From Forficula auricularia (taxonomy: Eukaryota; Arthropoda; Insecta; Dermaptera; Forficulidae), in contig JALMQS010000411.1 in assembly GCA_024734495.1 (NCBI GenBank), positions 1,277,725-1,341,724 of the forward strand: DNA of 64,000 nucleotides, in the 5' to 3' direction. Below the pieces are notes generated by a model. That model was not told the DNA's origin and ran no database searches. It saw nothing but the letters and a program-made list of their open reading frames with translations. Below, in pieces: positions 1 to 11,185 of the stretch (the first letter of the stretch is position 1; each line of letters begins with the position of its first letter). The translations under genes were made by a program, and so were the position numbers.

Positions 1-1412
1 AATTGAGACTTAATGGTTGAAAGGCAAAAAAGACTAAGCCTTCGATAAAAAAAATTTATATATGCACGTACCATATATATCCATTTACAACATATGTTTG
101 TATGTTTATTTGTAGATTTTTAGATTGAAGTTTTTTCCCTTTGTTTTGGGAAGTGGGGCTTTTAGATAAATGAAAGATTTGTCTTCGGATATAGTTAAGT
201 GGAAACGTGTGGTTGTTACAAACCAGTCTTACTAGAACTATATACTCTCGATCATGATGATGTTTATTTGCATCAAGCAGAAGAAACTCTCTTTCATTTA
301 GTCTTAAGAATAAACATATCTATCTATATTTATAAATCATTAGACGAAAGCGAAAGAATTTTTTTCAGACGCTTTTTAAAAAAAGATTAAATAAAAAAAT
401 AAGCGCAGTATTAGAAACGTACACTTAGTTAAGACAAAAAGAATGGAATAAAAAAGAAACTAGAAAGAAAGAAGCAGTCAACCCGTTCTTTTTTCTAAAC
501 CCAGCTTTATTCTTTTCTTTTTCTCGTTCGCTTCAAGAAGACTTTTGTAACGCGCTTAAGATGTTAACACACACACATATACACATATATTCATCTACAG
601 ATAGGCGAGACAGACAGACAGTCGTAGGCCACAAGAACGAGTCAGACTTTCTTAAGATCTCGCTTCATAAAAAAAAAATAATAATAAAATATAAAATAAA
701 ATATAAAAAAATCAGTCTAATTTGTTTAAACAAGAATAAAATAAAAAAGATGAAGGAGAAAATATATTCAAGATTTTTTAAAACATTTTACAAAGAATAA
801 GGAATATACTTATAAAAAGAGAGTAGAGAAATATTTCCAGTATATTTGAATCAGTTGAAATAGAAGCGTTGGAGTCACGTATACGTATGTGTATGCATTC
901 AGTTAGTTCCCATCTCAAGAGAGATAAAGACTTGACTGCCTAACACCCCAGCAGAGTAAGACGCACATTTCTTGTGACGTGACTAAATTTAAACAAGTTA
1001 ATGAAGCCATTAATTACTCTCAAGCTCCTAATTAACGAGGGAACATTTTTTAAAAACGCCCTTTCAATTTCAAATTGGGAATAATCATTTTCCAATAAGG
1101 AATCTAAAACATACATTTTAAAAGCTTTCTTATTTGAATAGTTTATTAGGATTACATTTTCCACTGTTTAAGGTTGCTCGGACATTAAGGCAATGTTGGA
1201 TTAAAAATCCGAATTTTTAATGTTATTAATCGATAACAAATGCGTATAAAATAATTTTTTGAAAAAGATCTTCCAGGGGCTTCGTGTAATTAATTATTAA
1301 AAATTGAACTTTTAACACGTAGTAAATAGGGAATGTTGGCTGAAAGCACATATTTCGATTAATCTAGCCAAATCGTATGATGAGGAAAAAACAAAAAACT
1401 TTTATTTATATA
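1..1412. other. AT-rich sequence without a recognised gene
   Basis: No coding region that I can support. There are short open frames at 199-390 (+), 561-800 (+) and 940-1164 (-), none with a recognisable domain. An AC/AT-rich simple stretch lies near 566-600, followed by a GACAGACAGACAG run near 608-621. The 561-800 frame is mostly lysine-rich translation of A-rich DNA, which argues against a real protein. Confidence 0.5.
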
Positions 1413-1414
1413 TA

Positions 1415-1600
1415 CGAGCCCCGTCCCATCTCAATTGGCCCACCAATATTTTCTTATTTTTAAATAAAATTATACTAATTCACGTTAAATTTAATTTAAA
1501 TATTTCTTTTTATTATCATTTGGAACAACATTTTAAACAATTTAAAACATTTTATTGTAACATTTAACTTAAAAATTATTTTTTTTTAATTGTTAAAAAC
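1415..1600 (+). repeat. Left TIR of the Tc1/mariner element
   Basis: Inverted copy of about 3030-3190. It contains the outer CGAGCCCCGTCCCATC block, a central block with TCATTTGGAACAACATTTTA, and an inner block ending TTGTTAAAAAC. The left copy holds about 17 extra bases (a small local duplication near AACATTTTAAACAATTTAAA) compared with the right copy. Confidence 0.85.
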
Positions 1601-1634
1601 ATATTTTTATATAAAAAAAAATTTATATAAAAAA

Positions 1635-1783
1635 CCAGGGGACCTGGGTTCGAATCCGGACTCGAGGCATCCAGCTAAAATCTGACCCCCGGGGGTAGAG
1701 ACAAATTTAAAAAAAAATATAACTAGTATCGTAATTAGGCTTATGGCTAGAAGGGCCGAAAAGCCAAAAAAAAAAAAAAAAAA
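1635..1783 (+). mobile_element. 5'-truncated tRNA-derived SINE (family B) nested in the transposon
   Basis: The sequence begins inside the tRNA-like head just before the box-B motif (GGGTTCGAATCC), continues through the tail block shared with 63531-63718, and ends in a long A-run. It is flanked by a 10-bp direct repeat ATATAAAAAA (1625-1634 and 1784-1793), although low complexity weakens that TSD. The box A half of the head is missing. It lies between the left TIR and the transposase start, so it inserted after the DNA transposon was in place. Confidence 0.8.
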
Positions 1784-1911
1784 ATATAAAAAATAGTTCT
1801 TTGCTTTTCACGATTTTTTTTTTTTTAAGAATCTTTGAATATGTGAAATAATCAAGTAGGCTTTGCCTTTTTCCAACAAAAGAAAGTTTGTTTTGTTTAT
1901 TATTAGTAAAA

Positions 1912-3044
1912 ATGACTCGTGGAAAGGTTGTTGATGAAAAAATTCGCTCAATTATTATCAATTTATTTAAAAAGGGAAAATCAAACGCGGAAATTGGCGA
2001 TCTAGTTAATTTATCAAAGTTTACTGTCAGAAATATTATTCGAGTTTATAAAACAACGGGTACAATAGCTACAAAACCTCGGTATGCGTCGAAATCCAAA
2101 ATATCAGATGCTGATAGACGGGCATTGAAGAAGATTATTAGAAAAAACAGGCGTTCGAACTATGGTGAATTATCTGTTCTTTGGAGCGATGCTGTGGGGC
2201 GAAGTGTTTCAAGATCCACGTGCCATAGAGAAGCCCTTAAGTTAGGTTTTAAAACTTACAAGGTAATTTTATTGCAACTTATTCCAAATTTTTTTTTTGT
2301 AATTTTACTAATTTTTTTAGGCGAAAGAAAAGCCACTCTTGACATTAAAACAAAAGAAAAACCGGCTTAAATGGGCTAAAAGTCACATTAATTGGACGAG
2401 TGATGAATGGAATAGTGTCCATTGGAGTGATGAGTCTCGTTTTGAAGTTTGTGTTGGGGACAATCGAAGCAGAGTTATTCGTCAGAAAAATGAAGCTTTC
2501 AATTCAGATTGTTTAAAAAAAGAAAGTAAAATTTCCTGCTTCAGTTATGGTATGGGGTTCAATGTCTGCTAGAGGTGTTGGAAAACTTCACTTCATTGAT
2601 GGAATTGTAAACACCAATAAATATTTAGAGATTTTAAAAAAATCGTTACTTCCAACAATGGCAGATGCATTGCAGAATAATAATAGTTTTATGTTCCAAC
2701 AAGACGGGGCGGCCTGCCATACTAGTACATCAAGAAAATCTTTAAAATGGCTTTCTGATCATAATCTTCCACTTTTGGAGTGGGTGGCAAACAGTCCCGA
2801 CTTGTCACCAATAGAAACTCTTTTGCACACAATGAAAAATCTATTACGAATACAACCAGCTAGAAACGTAGTCGAATTAAAACACAAACTTCAAAATATT
2901 TGGGATACTTTCACTCAAGATGAGTGTCAAAACTTAATAAGTACGTTGCCCAAAAGAATTCAAGCCGTAATTAAAAATAAAGTCGTCGTCACACAGTGGC
3001 AAAGGTTTTGGATTTTGTATGTTTTCCTTGTTTTTAACAATTAA
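1912..3044 (+). pseudogene. Tc1/mariner transposase (DD36E-type spacing), intron-containing, one frameshift
   Basis: The reading begins at ATG 1912; an in-frame ATG at 1888 is also possible but adds residues not typical of the family. Exon 1 (1912-2262) encodes an N-terminal helix-turn-helix DNA-binding region (..KGKSNAEIGDLVNLSKFTV..). A 58-bp GT-AG intron (2263-2320) follows. Joining the exons gives the expected family block around KPLLTLKQKKNRLKWAK, then the first catalytic Asp in WSDESRF. In the A-rich stretch near 2514-2530 the frame shifts by +1, so the rest (from about 2530) is read in another frame: SVMVWGSMSARG, the second Asp in FQQDG, and the Glu in SPDLSPIE. There are 36 residues between the second Asp and the Glu, against 34 in classical Tc1. 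The stop is at 3042-3044. The frameshift makes this copy inactive as read. Confidence 0.9.
2263..2320 (+). other. Putative 58-bp spliceosomal intron in the transposase gene
   Basis: The donor is AAG|GTAATT and the acceptor TTTTTTTAG|GCG. A TTTACTAAT branch-site-like motif lies about 10 bases before a T-rich tract. Splicing keeps the frame (exon 1 is exactly 117 codons). It also removes the non-family residues that read-through would insert between LGFKTYK and AKEKPLL. Confidence 0.8.
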
Positions 3045-3190
3045 AAAATAATTTTAAGTTAAATGTTACAATAAAATGTTGTTCCAAATGATAATAAAAA
3101 TAAATATATAAATTAAATTTACCGTGAATTAACATAATTTTATTTAAAAGAAAAAATATTGGTGGGCCAATTGAGATGGGACGGGGCTCG
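3030..3190 (-). repeat. Right TIR of the Tc1/mariner element
   Basis: Reverse complement of 1415-1600. It overlaps the final transposase codons and stop. Confidence 0.85.
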
Positions 3191-3194
3191 TATA

Positions 3195-4522
3195 GATTAT
3201 CGTAGTTAACATTAAAAAAAAGAAAACTTTCTGACTCAGGGTTTGGTAAATATTCAAATCTAAATGATCGAAAATATCATTCCGCTTCACTTAAAAATAA
3301 GTAAATCACGTGACTCGTCAAAATGTGGCAACGTCGCATAAGCATAAAAACGCGTTTGTACCAAACTCAAACAAATTTTGTATACATAATCAGTAGGCCG
3401 AACACGTTTATTTTATTTTACAATCAATAATAATTTTTTTCTTTTCTATATATTTAAAAGTTTATAGCCATACTCACATCAAAATATCAACAACTGACAA
3501 CTAGTAAATGCGCTTGCCAGATCTATTTTAGGCGAAAAAATACTCGAGTCAAAAGACATTTATTTATTATATTTATTAATTAAATTATTTCATATATCCG
3601 ATTAAAAATGATATTAACTAACATCTAAATTAAAATAATTAATTTATGTGTTAAAATTTATAATTTTAGTCGAAAAAAAATTTAGATTTTATTTTGACTT
3701 GCGGTGTAGTGTCCGATCAACCTTAATATATTTATTTAAACAGTAACAAATAATATACACAACAGAAGTGCAAACAATGTCATCTGCTCTCCTCCACGAA
3801 AACCACGGGTACTACTCCCCCAAACTCTTATATTTAGAAATATTTAACGTATATTTAAATCAGTAGTATTTTATATACAGAATTAAAAATCTATTTTGTT
3901 AAAGTATCTTTTAAAAATCGACTATTCGTGCACATTGCGTCTTAGGAGAAAATTTCACAATGGGTGTGACACATTTTAGGAGTAGTTTTTGGATTTTGCT
4001 AGAAAAATAAAATTTTATATTTTCGAAAAATATTTTTCAAATGAGTATTTTATATTATAGAGGTGACAAAATCTAAATTTGTTAAAATATTTTGAAAAAT
4101 ATCTTTTGCGCTCTCGTCAAGTGCAGCCTCCCCCCCCCCCCCCCCCCCATAAATATAATTTTTTGATATTGTTTAGAAAATAAAATTTAATTTTCACGAG
4201 AAATCTACTTTTAATCAAATGAATATTTTATAGAATAAATTTCGTGTACGCCTATTGCCAGGGCAACTAATCCCGACTTTTCAGGGAACCATGTCAGTAC
4301 TTGCAGACAAGGCGAACGCAAGCTGACGCTTGCCATTTTGTTAGTAAACGCATTTAGAGAGAGATGAAAAAATCTGATTTCTTTAAAATATTTTGAAAAA
4401 AATCTCTTTTTATATCCTTCGTCAAGAGAGAAAATTTTACATAGTCTACTCTCCCTTGGATGCCTCTCTCCCCTCAAACCTCTAGATTTCAAAATAATAT
4501 TTTGACTTTTTCATAGGTAATC
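3195..4522. repeat. AT-rich DNA with a degenerate tandem duplication and a C-tract
   Basis: No gene seen. Two diverged copies of a block (about 3990-4125 and 4180-4460) share phrases such as TTTTAAAATATTTTGAAAAA, ATCTTTT and CTCGTCAAG / TTCGTCAAG. A run of 19 C lies at 4130-4148 between them. A short open frame at 4211-4492 (-) has no recognisable domain. Confidence 0.5.
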
Positions 4523-5115
4523 AGCCGTCCATAAATTAAGTGACACAAATTTTAAAATGTTTAGATCCCCCCCCTGTGTCACATTCTGTCACATTTTCAT
4601 TGTGCCCCCTGTATTGTGACGTCACACTATCACTTTTATACCCTAAAATTTAATAATTGTAGTTATTTATTTTACCAACATTTTCAGCCTGGAAGAATAA
4701 TAATCTGAAATCTAAAAAATATATGTATACATATTTGTGCCCATAACTATGAAAGTGGATTAAGTCAAAAAATTAAAAAATTAGTTTTTTCATATTTTAT
4801 GTTCCATCCATTTAAAAAGTACATTTATAAGATGTCAATTTTTAAAAATCGCATAAAATTGAACCATTAAATGAATTTCTAGTTGTCTCATTATAAAGAA
4901 TTCAAATCTTGTTTATTTTATAAAACGTTAAATATCTCGAAACTAACAATCAATGACTTAGACCACTTTCATAATTATGGGCACATTTGAAGATTTTTTA
5001 ATTTGATTTTTGTGACATCACCATTTTTAAGTTCCCCGGGCCCCCTTGTCACATTTTGTCCCAAATCTGAGATGCTCACTCCCCCCTTACTATGTAACAT
5101 AATTTATGGACGGCT
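4523..5115. mobile_element. MITE-like element with AGCCGTCCATAAATTA ends
   Basis: Inverted ends AGCCGTCCATAAATTA (4523) and TAATTTATGGACGGCT (ending 5115). Subterminal regions are C-rich on the left (CCCCCCCC, TGTCACATT) and again near the right end (TTGTCACATTTTGTC). There is no ORF. The 'GCCGTCCATAAATTA' terminus is common in non-autonomous arthropod elements, from general knowledge. No clear TSD was found, so the superfamily is left open. Confidence 0.65.
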
Positions 5116-6952
5116 CCTATTGCGGGGGCATTATTTACTCCCCTGATAGTCACTTAAATGTAAGACTAGAAAGCGATCATTGATGAAGACATCGAAACGT
5201 GTATTTGTGTTACTGTTTTAATAAGTATTTTAAACATTGCAATCATTGCATGAAATGATTTATTTCAAAAAGTTCCAAAAAACACAAGTAGTGAGAAGTT
5301 TGTTAATTTTTATATAAATTGGAATACTCATGATAATCATTTTCTCGATTCTCCTCCGTAGTGTATACACTTATCTTTTTAAATAAGAGTCTTCTCTCTA
5401 GTAATTTTAATCTTTTATTTATTTATAAATTTCTATCGACCCTTTCGAAAATTTTTAGAAATGTTCAATTTTAAATTTGGATTACTCATCAGAATTTTAT
5501 TAAGTAGAATTTGTTGTTAGTTATTCTTTAAATAAAAAAGTGGAACCCCCGTAAAATTTATTAAATATTTAACTTCGGAAACCCAAGAAAGCTGAAATTT
5601 ATTGCCAGAAAGGAAGCTCTTATTTAAAAGAGTAAGAGATTACTTCACGAGGCGTGGAGTGGTGGGAGAAGAAGAATGCAAAAAATTAATAATATGAAAT
5701 TTGTTTGGACACTACTCTCTTCCATTTGTTTAAAAATAAGGAACAACTCACGACAAAGTTCTTTCTTTGAAAATGACTATTCCCAATTGAAATTAATGAA
5801 TCCTAATATGAAATATTTATTATTCCATTTCAAAATTTATTAATTCCATATTATTTTGATTAATCGTATTTTTTTTCTTAAGTTCATATTTGCAGTTATA
5901 ATCGTTTTTCTATATTGTTAAAAATCTACATCTTATATGTAATTCAATTTTAAAATTGATTATTCCAATTTTGTAATTGATTGGGGAATTAAACTGGCAT
6001 CTTATTTAAATCAATTAGGCTTTTTATTCAATTTACGCTTCGAATCGATTTTATAAAGCATATTAATCTTTGAACAATTTTAACTCTTTTTTTATCATTA
6101 AAAATTTTACACTTCATTAAATTTCCAAACAACAGAAAATGAAAATTAGTTACCATTCTACACGTACCACTAAAATTGTTTAAAATTATTTAAAATATTA
6201 AATTTTTGAATAGAAAATTTTCCCCTATTGATAATGCAACCTGCAACACGGTTCTATTTTAATGCAAATCCTAGCCGTCCAGTGACACCTCTGAAAATAT
6301 TTATAAGAAGTCTGACATCAGCAAGCACGGCGAAACGATCTTAGGCCAGGAGGGTCAAAACTTGGAAAGTGATTTAGGCCTACCGGGGGGTCTGCGGGTA
6401 AGGATTACCCCCAGCTTACGGGGGACTGGAGGCCCTCCCCCAGAAAATTGGGAATTGTACAATTTAGCTCATTTATAAGCAGTTTGTCGCTGAGGTTTTA
6501 TTGAAAACTAAAAAAAAAAAAAAGAGTTCAAATTTTTGTTTATAGATATAATGCTTGAGTTTAGGTTCAAAAGGTAATAAAATAAAACAAAATTAATTAG
6601 CAATATATACTTAGAAGTAGACGACAGGCTGTTCTTGATCGAGCCCTACCTATTGAAAATTAGTGGAGATTGTGGTGTTGGTGCAAGGTGAAACATCTTT
6701 AATAAAGATAAGAGTAAATAAATATTATATTTATTCATTCTTATCTCTACCTCTTGAAGTAAAAATGAGTACTTATTAGGCTAACGTTAAGGCACAAGTT
6801 TTTTAGGTTTTGTTAACGCAAACAGATAATATTATAACATTAATTTTACAATCAACAATTTGGCAACAAATTTGTTTTGGGGTAAAATAACGGTAAAATT
6901 TTATTCTTTAGGAAGTCTGCTGATCCCCTTGACCCCATGGTTCCGCCGTCCC
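5116..6952. other. Unique-looking AT-rich DNA, no gene
   Basis: No coding region is supported. A short motif TGATGAAGACATCGAAACG (5180-5198) resembles the hammerhead-like hairpins listed below. A small GC-richer patch at 6330-6440 (CCTACCGGGGGGTCTGCGGG region, then CCCCC/GGGGG stretches) is probably a repeat relic. Confidence 0.4.
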
Positions 6953-7243
6953 TGCTGGCAACGAAGCCCTTATTACGTAGGGGTTGTTGGAGCATCGAAA
7001 TAAGAGTTAAAAATATTATTTTCTTAAAAATTTTAAAATTTGTATCCGACACCTCTTCGTTTCGTTTCGTTTAATCTTTTTGAACAATTTTTCTTACTCT
7101 AATTTCTGAATTTATCATTGAATATATTTTTTTAATTTGACTTATTTTGACCTGGCAATGAAGCCCTTATTACGTAGGGGTTGTTGAAGCATCGAAATAA
7201 GAGTTAATAATTTCTGAATTTATCATTGAATATATTTTTTGAA
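6953..7243 (+). repeat. Local segmental duplication (A-B-A'-B')
   Basis: Block A (about 6953-7009, CTGGCAACGAAGCCCTTATT...) recurs nearly unchanged at 7152-7208. Block B (about 7100-7132, AATTTCTGAATTTATCATTG...) recurs at 7207-7239. A few substitutions separate the copies. The order A-B-A'-B' indicates a tandem duplication with a diverged or replaced interval. Confidence 0.8.
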
Positions 7244-8007
7244 TTCAATTCAATGTATTAGCGAAAGCAGCGAAAATTGATCTAAGGAACACGACTTATT
7301 TTATTATCAGATGGTCCTTTAATAGCCAAATGAAAAAATAGACTGAAAACAAATTGTATCTAATTTAAGAATATTTTTTTATCACCTAAGAGAGTGGGGA
7401 ACGAATTAAAATTAGACAAAATATTCAAATAAAGAAAAAAGCTAGAATAAATGGGATGACAACAGGTGTCGCATGAATGAAATAAAAAATGGAAAGATTT
7501 TAAATTTCAAATTGTATATAAATCCTATAAATTATATATTCAAATGAGAGAAAAAGAATTGAATTTGCAAACTATTACATATTACATAATACGTACATAT
7601 ATACCTTCCTAAAAAAAGACGTCCTTCTATTATTTTTCTGCATTTCTTTGAAGATTTCCTTATCCAGGTTTCTAAAAAGGATATTACAATTAAAGGGGTT
7701 TAAGAAACACTTTTTAAGACTTGTGTTTTAAATATAAATTTTATTGGAGAGATAGTGGCATAGTTTATTGGTGAGATTAGATGTAGGTATCTCTCTATAT
7801 ATAGATGAAGCAGTGCTTGTCAAACCTATTAATAAATTAAATAATTTTTTCTAGGGAAAGTATATATTTTAAACATGACCAAAAGAAACCACATTTCTTA
7901 TAAAGAGCAATCCAAAGAAGTAAAAATCTCAAAATGTGAAAAAATGGACTTGGTCATTTTTGAAACTACAATTTATTTTTGTCTGAATTAAAATATTGGA
8001 TTAGTAG
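7244..8007. other. AT-rich DNA, no feature recognised
   Basis: I see no ORF, repeat pair or RNA gene here. Confidence 0.4.
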
Positions 8008-8160
8008 TAGGTGGCCGCGCGCCTAGACCTACCGCTTCTTCATTATGTCTTGATCACGATGTTGGATCAGGAGGAGAAGTACAGGCCTTGATCGCGGAAG
8101 TATAAAAATTCGACCGACTAAAACCCGAGTGCCTTACTAACACTACTAACCCATGATAAA
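8008..8160 (+). mobile_element. Decayed copy of SINE family A
   Basis: The 3' half (ATAAAAATTCGACCGACTAA, then a CTTACTAACACTACTAAC-type block) matches the body of the intact copy at 43879-44092. The tRNA-like head (GTGGCCGCGCGCCTAGACC...) is strongly diverged and the A-tail/TAAATAAATAAA end is lost. No TSD is visible. Confidence 0.55.
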
Positions 8161-8849
8161 AGTATCAAACTAAAAAAAATATTAAACGTTTAATAAAAAT
8201 TTGCGCCTCTAACATAAATTACTTAAAAGTGAAATAAATATGATTATTCTTATTTAATCGCTCATACTTGAAAAATTATGTGAGGTAAAGTAAATATTTT
8301 AAATAAGTAAGTGATGTAAATAGAAACATTCAAATTGCCGAAGGTAGCAGAGTTAAAATGGCTTATGAAATCACAAGAGATTTTATTTTACTAAATCTGA
8401 GATGTCATGTATAATTTTTATTGTATTCCTTCTCTCGAAGAATTAAACCCTAATACTAAAAAAGCAATCCGGGCTATTGGTGCTGGATCCTGCTTATTAC
8501 AGTTGAGTTCACTTCGAAGGGTAGAGTTTTTGGCACTGTATGATAAAGAAATGTGTGTGTGTGTGGGGGGGGGGGGGGTGATTTCGTGTATATAAATATT
8601 GAATAAAATGTAAATTGATTTTTTGTTGTCCTTGGGGATTTTATAATTTCATTCTTCACTCAATTTTATCTAGATAGCCATTTTTTTAAGGCTGTCACAG
8701 GTACATATGCGAAATTCTGCACAGATCGATTAAAAAATGTAGGACTTACTTAGTATAGAGATAATTATATTTTTGAAATACCCCCCTCCTATTTTAACAT
8801 CCAAAAATTAGTTTTTTTTATAAAAAATAAAAAATTTTAAGAAAAAATT
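8161..8849. other. AT-rich DNA with a GT/G microsatellite
   Basis: There is a (TG)n run followed by about 14 G at 8551-8578. The short frames on either strand across it are translations of this low-complexity run, not genes. Confidence 0.5.
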
Positions 8850-9183
8850 AAAACCGACTTCAAAAAAATTAAATGCAACAAATAAAATACACTAAAAGGT
8901 ATAAAATAATTATTATCTTATTTAGTTACAACTAAACGTCGAAATATCAACATGAAATTACTTTTTGAAGTCGGTGCCAAACAAACTATACCTATAAGCG
9001 AGCGCACCCACCAAATGTACTAAGTAAGAAAAATGGGATCAATCGGAACGTCGACTGGACCCAATGCAAAAAAAATTTCAAAATCGGTTCACAATTGGCA
9101 GAGATATGAGGTAACATAGGCACAATAAAAAAAAAAAAAATTCAGTCGAATAGAGACCTCCTCCTTTTTTGAAGTCGGTTAAA
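8850..9183. mobile_element. Non-autonomous repeat with CCGACTTC / GAAGTCGG ends
   Basis: AACCGACTTCAAAAAAATTA at about 8851 is mirrored by TTTTGAAGTCGGT at about 8964 and by TTTTTTGAAGTCGGTTAAAA at about 9165. The inner part contains a phrase (ATCGGTTCACAATTGGCAGA) of a kind often seen in dispersed insect repeats. It has no ORF. The compound structure (two right-type ends) suggests a nested or internally rearranged copy. Confidence 0.6.
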
Positions 9184-10395
9184 AAAGGTGTCTAGGTATA
9201 TTTATTTGTCTCACTTAAATAATTTAGAAGCTACAGCAGCTTTTGAATGAAATTTCATCAATGAAACTTTCAACTTAGATTAAACTTTTGTTTTTGAAAA
9301 AATTATCTTATCTACATGCCTTCAAATCTTCAATTTATACCTAATATAAAATAATTTTAAATCAATTTTGAAATTTTTTAATTATTTACTTACTTTTTTT
9401 TTAATCTGAGTAAATGAAAATCATATGATGTGCGCGGCATTAAATTGCCGTTTAATATATCATTTTAAAATTACGAGTGGAAATAAAATTTCACTATTCA
9501 TATAAATATCCCTTTTTGTTTTTGTTTTTTGTTATTTCGCACCACATTTTATTTTAAATTTAATTATTTTTATTATTATTGTGATTATTACTATTATGGT
9601 TATTACAGCAACTCAGTTTATGAAGAGGTTTGATTCTAACAAACAAATTTTCATTTATTCATTCTCGTTAATTTTAATAACTCTGCTTAAAATCACTTTG
9701 ACAATGATATTAATATCAATTCAGTGCATTTACTTTTATACACATACTATAGTAATAATTATGATCATAAATGCGATTGCTGTGAACCATTTAAATTTAA
9801 ACATAATTTATACTAAACATATATATTTAAGTATAAAATTAAAAAATAATCCTCCTAATAAATTTATTTATATTCGTTTTAATCGCTTCACGGCAGAATA
9901 TTTTTTATTATTAAGTTTAAACGATCATATCTCACATATTATTTAGATAAGCTCTTTCCCCCACTGTTATCTTTACTAAATTGCAATATATCATACATAA
10001 AACAGAATTAGCGATATAAACTAAAGGAAAATAAAGAAATATTCTAGGGCATTTGGGGACCTGGTTTATAATTCTCAAATACCTACGAGTATAGATTATA
10101 TATAATATTATATCTGTTTAAGGGATGATATTACAATTGTCAAGTCAATGAATCACTACAATCCTATATATAAATAGTATTAGCTAGCTTGCTTTAACAA
10201 AACAAAATAAACAATTTTATTAAAACAAAAAATTTGGCTCCCATATGCCGTTTTAATTAATTAAATATATATATATATTATTTAACCAAATTATACATAG
10301 GTAGTTATGGGAAGTAAAAAATAGCGAGAGTGAAAGAGTTATTGAATCTTAAAAGTAAATAAAAGGAAATATTCTCTCCTTAGGTAATGCAAATA
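9184..10395. other. AT-rich DNA, no supported gene
   Basis: An open frame of 121 codons (9581-9946, +) is very rich in Ile, Leu and Tyr, the codon outcome expected from AT-rich DNA. No known domain or homology signal was recognised, so I do not call it a gene. Confidence 0.45.
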
Positions 10396-10403
10396 TATAT
10401 ACC

Positions 10404-10609
10404 CGAGGGGTGAACCGCGACCTAATATGCTGTACACCTACTTCCACTTGTACTTCCAAATATTTCCAAGCACTTCCAAATATTTCCAAGTACTTTCAAA
10501 TATTCCCAAGTACTTTCAAATATTTCCAAGTACTTCCAAATATTTCCAAGTACTTCCAAAATACTTCCAAAGAGGTGTACACCTACTTCCAATCGCGGAT
10601 CACCCCTCG
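10404..10609 (+). mobile_element. GAGGGGTGAACC MITE family, copy 1 (with 20-bp minisatellite)
   Basis: TIRs are CGAGGGGTGAACCGCGA (left) and TCGCGGATCACCCCTCG (right), 17 bp with one mismatch. They are flanked by an exact 8-bp TSD TATATACC (10396-10403 and 10610-10617). Inside the TIRs are inverted GTACACCTACTTCCA-type blocks. Between them is a tandem array of the 20-bp unit ACTTCCAAATATTTCCAAGT. The open frames across it merely translate the minisatellite. The 8-bp TSD suggests a hAT-like transposase supplied in trans. Confidence 0.92.
10440..10565 (+). repeat. 20-bp minisatellite inside MITE copy 1
   Basis: Several copies of ACTTCCAAATATTTCCAAGT with single-base variants (for example AAGC and TTTCAAATA). 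The array is shorter than in copy 3. Confidence 0.85.
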
Positions 10610-10617
10610 TATATACC

Positions 10618-11185
10618 TATATAAATGAATATATTAAAAATGAATTGCCTATTAAAATCGACAGTGTTTTTCAATTTAACGCCTGGGCTTGTCACATATC
10701 TTATATAAATTTTAATTTTCTCATTAATATATCAAAGAATAATTGATACGTCAACAAGAATTATTTTGACCGCGCTGATTTGAAAAAAAGATATTTTTAT
10801 CTCGCGAGACTACTGCGGATTACGCTATTGGAGTCTGCGGAGTATTAAGTCTGGACCAAGAGAGAAAAAGATGTAATCCACCTAGCTACAATCCAACGTC
10901 ATTTCGCGTTTAGCCCGCTAGACATTCGGATGGATCACCGAGTGAATTGGAAATCTCAGATGTTATATACTCGATCTCCCAGTCCAGAGCGCTAGATCTA
11001 TTAGCATGTATGTTAGATGCCTGTCATATCTTATATGGCGGAAGAATATCGACTCTGGGGTTAAGCCAACTTTCTGGAAAGTAATTTTGACACTTGGATT
11101 CGACTCCTGAGGGGAGGAGGGATCTTCTGATATAAATAAAATAAAAATAAAAATAGTGTCGTTAGATTAAAAAAAATGTATTATT
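10618..11185. other. AT-rich DNA with a possible SINE relic
   Basis: A box-B-like phrase (TGGATTCGACTCC, about 11096-11108) precedes an A-rich tail near 11140-11155, so a decayed SINE is possible. No matching copy in this window confirms it. Nothing else recognised. Confidence 0.25.

Larger units (their letters stand above)
1413..3192 (+). mobile_element. Tc1/mariner-type DNA transposon with long terminal inverted repeats
   Basis: Both ends carry the same long inverted repeat. The left arm is about 1415-1600 and the right arm about 3030-3190, starting CGAGCCCCGTCCCATCTCAA and its complement. The arms stay alignable for well over 100 bp, with a short insertion in the left arm. A TA dinucleotide flanks both ends (TATACGAG / CTCGTATA), as expected for Tc1/mariner, although the exact boundary is ambiguous by 2 bp. 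The element encloses a transposase gene on the plus strand. The right TIR runs up to and over the last transposase codons. A SINE is inserted between the left TIR and the coding region. Confidence 0.92.

Noticed and set aside
4130..4148. Functional poly-C element
   Set aside because: A simple homopolymer between degenerate repeat halves. G/C runs also occur at 34013, 34960, 40301 and 44132 with no shared context.
9581..9946. 121-codon open frame, possibly a membrane protein
   Set aside because: Ile/Leu/Tyr-rich composition is what AT-rich DNA gives by chance. No motif or homologous second copy was found.
10410..10628. Two overlapping open frames rich in YFQ/FPS repeats
   Set aside because: They are translations of the 20-bp minisatellite inside MITE copy 1. 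The same happens on both strands in copy 3 (24359-24661).
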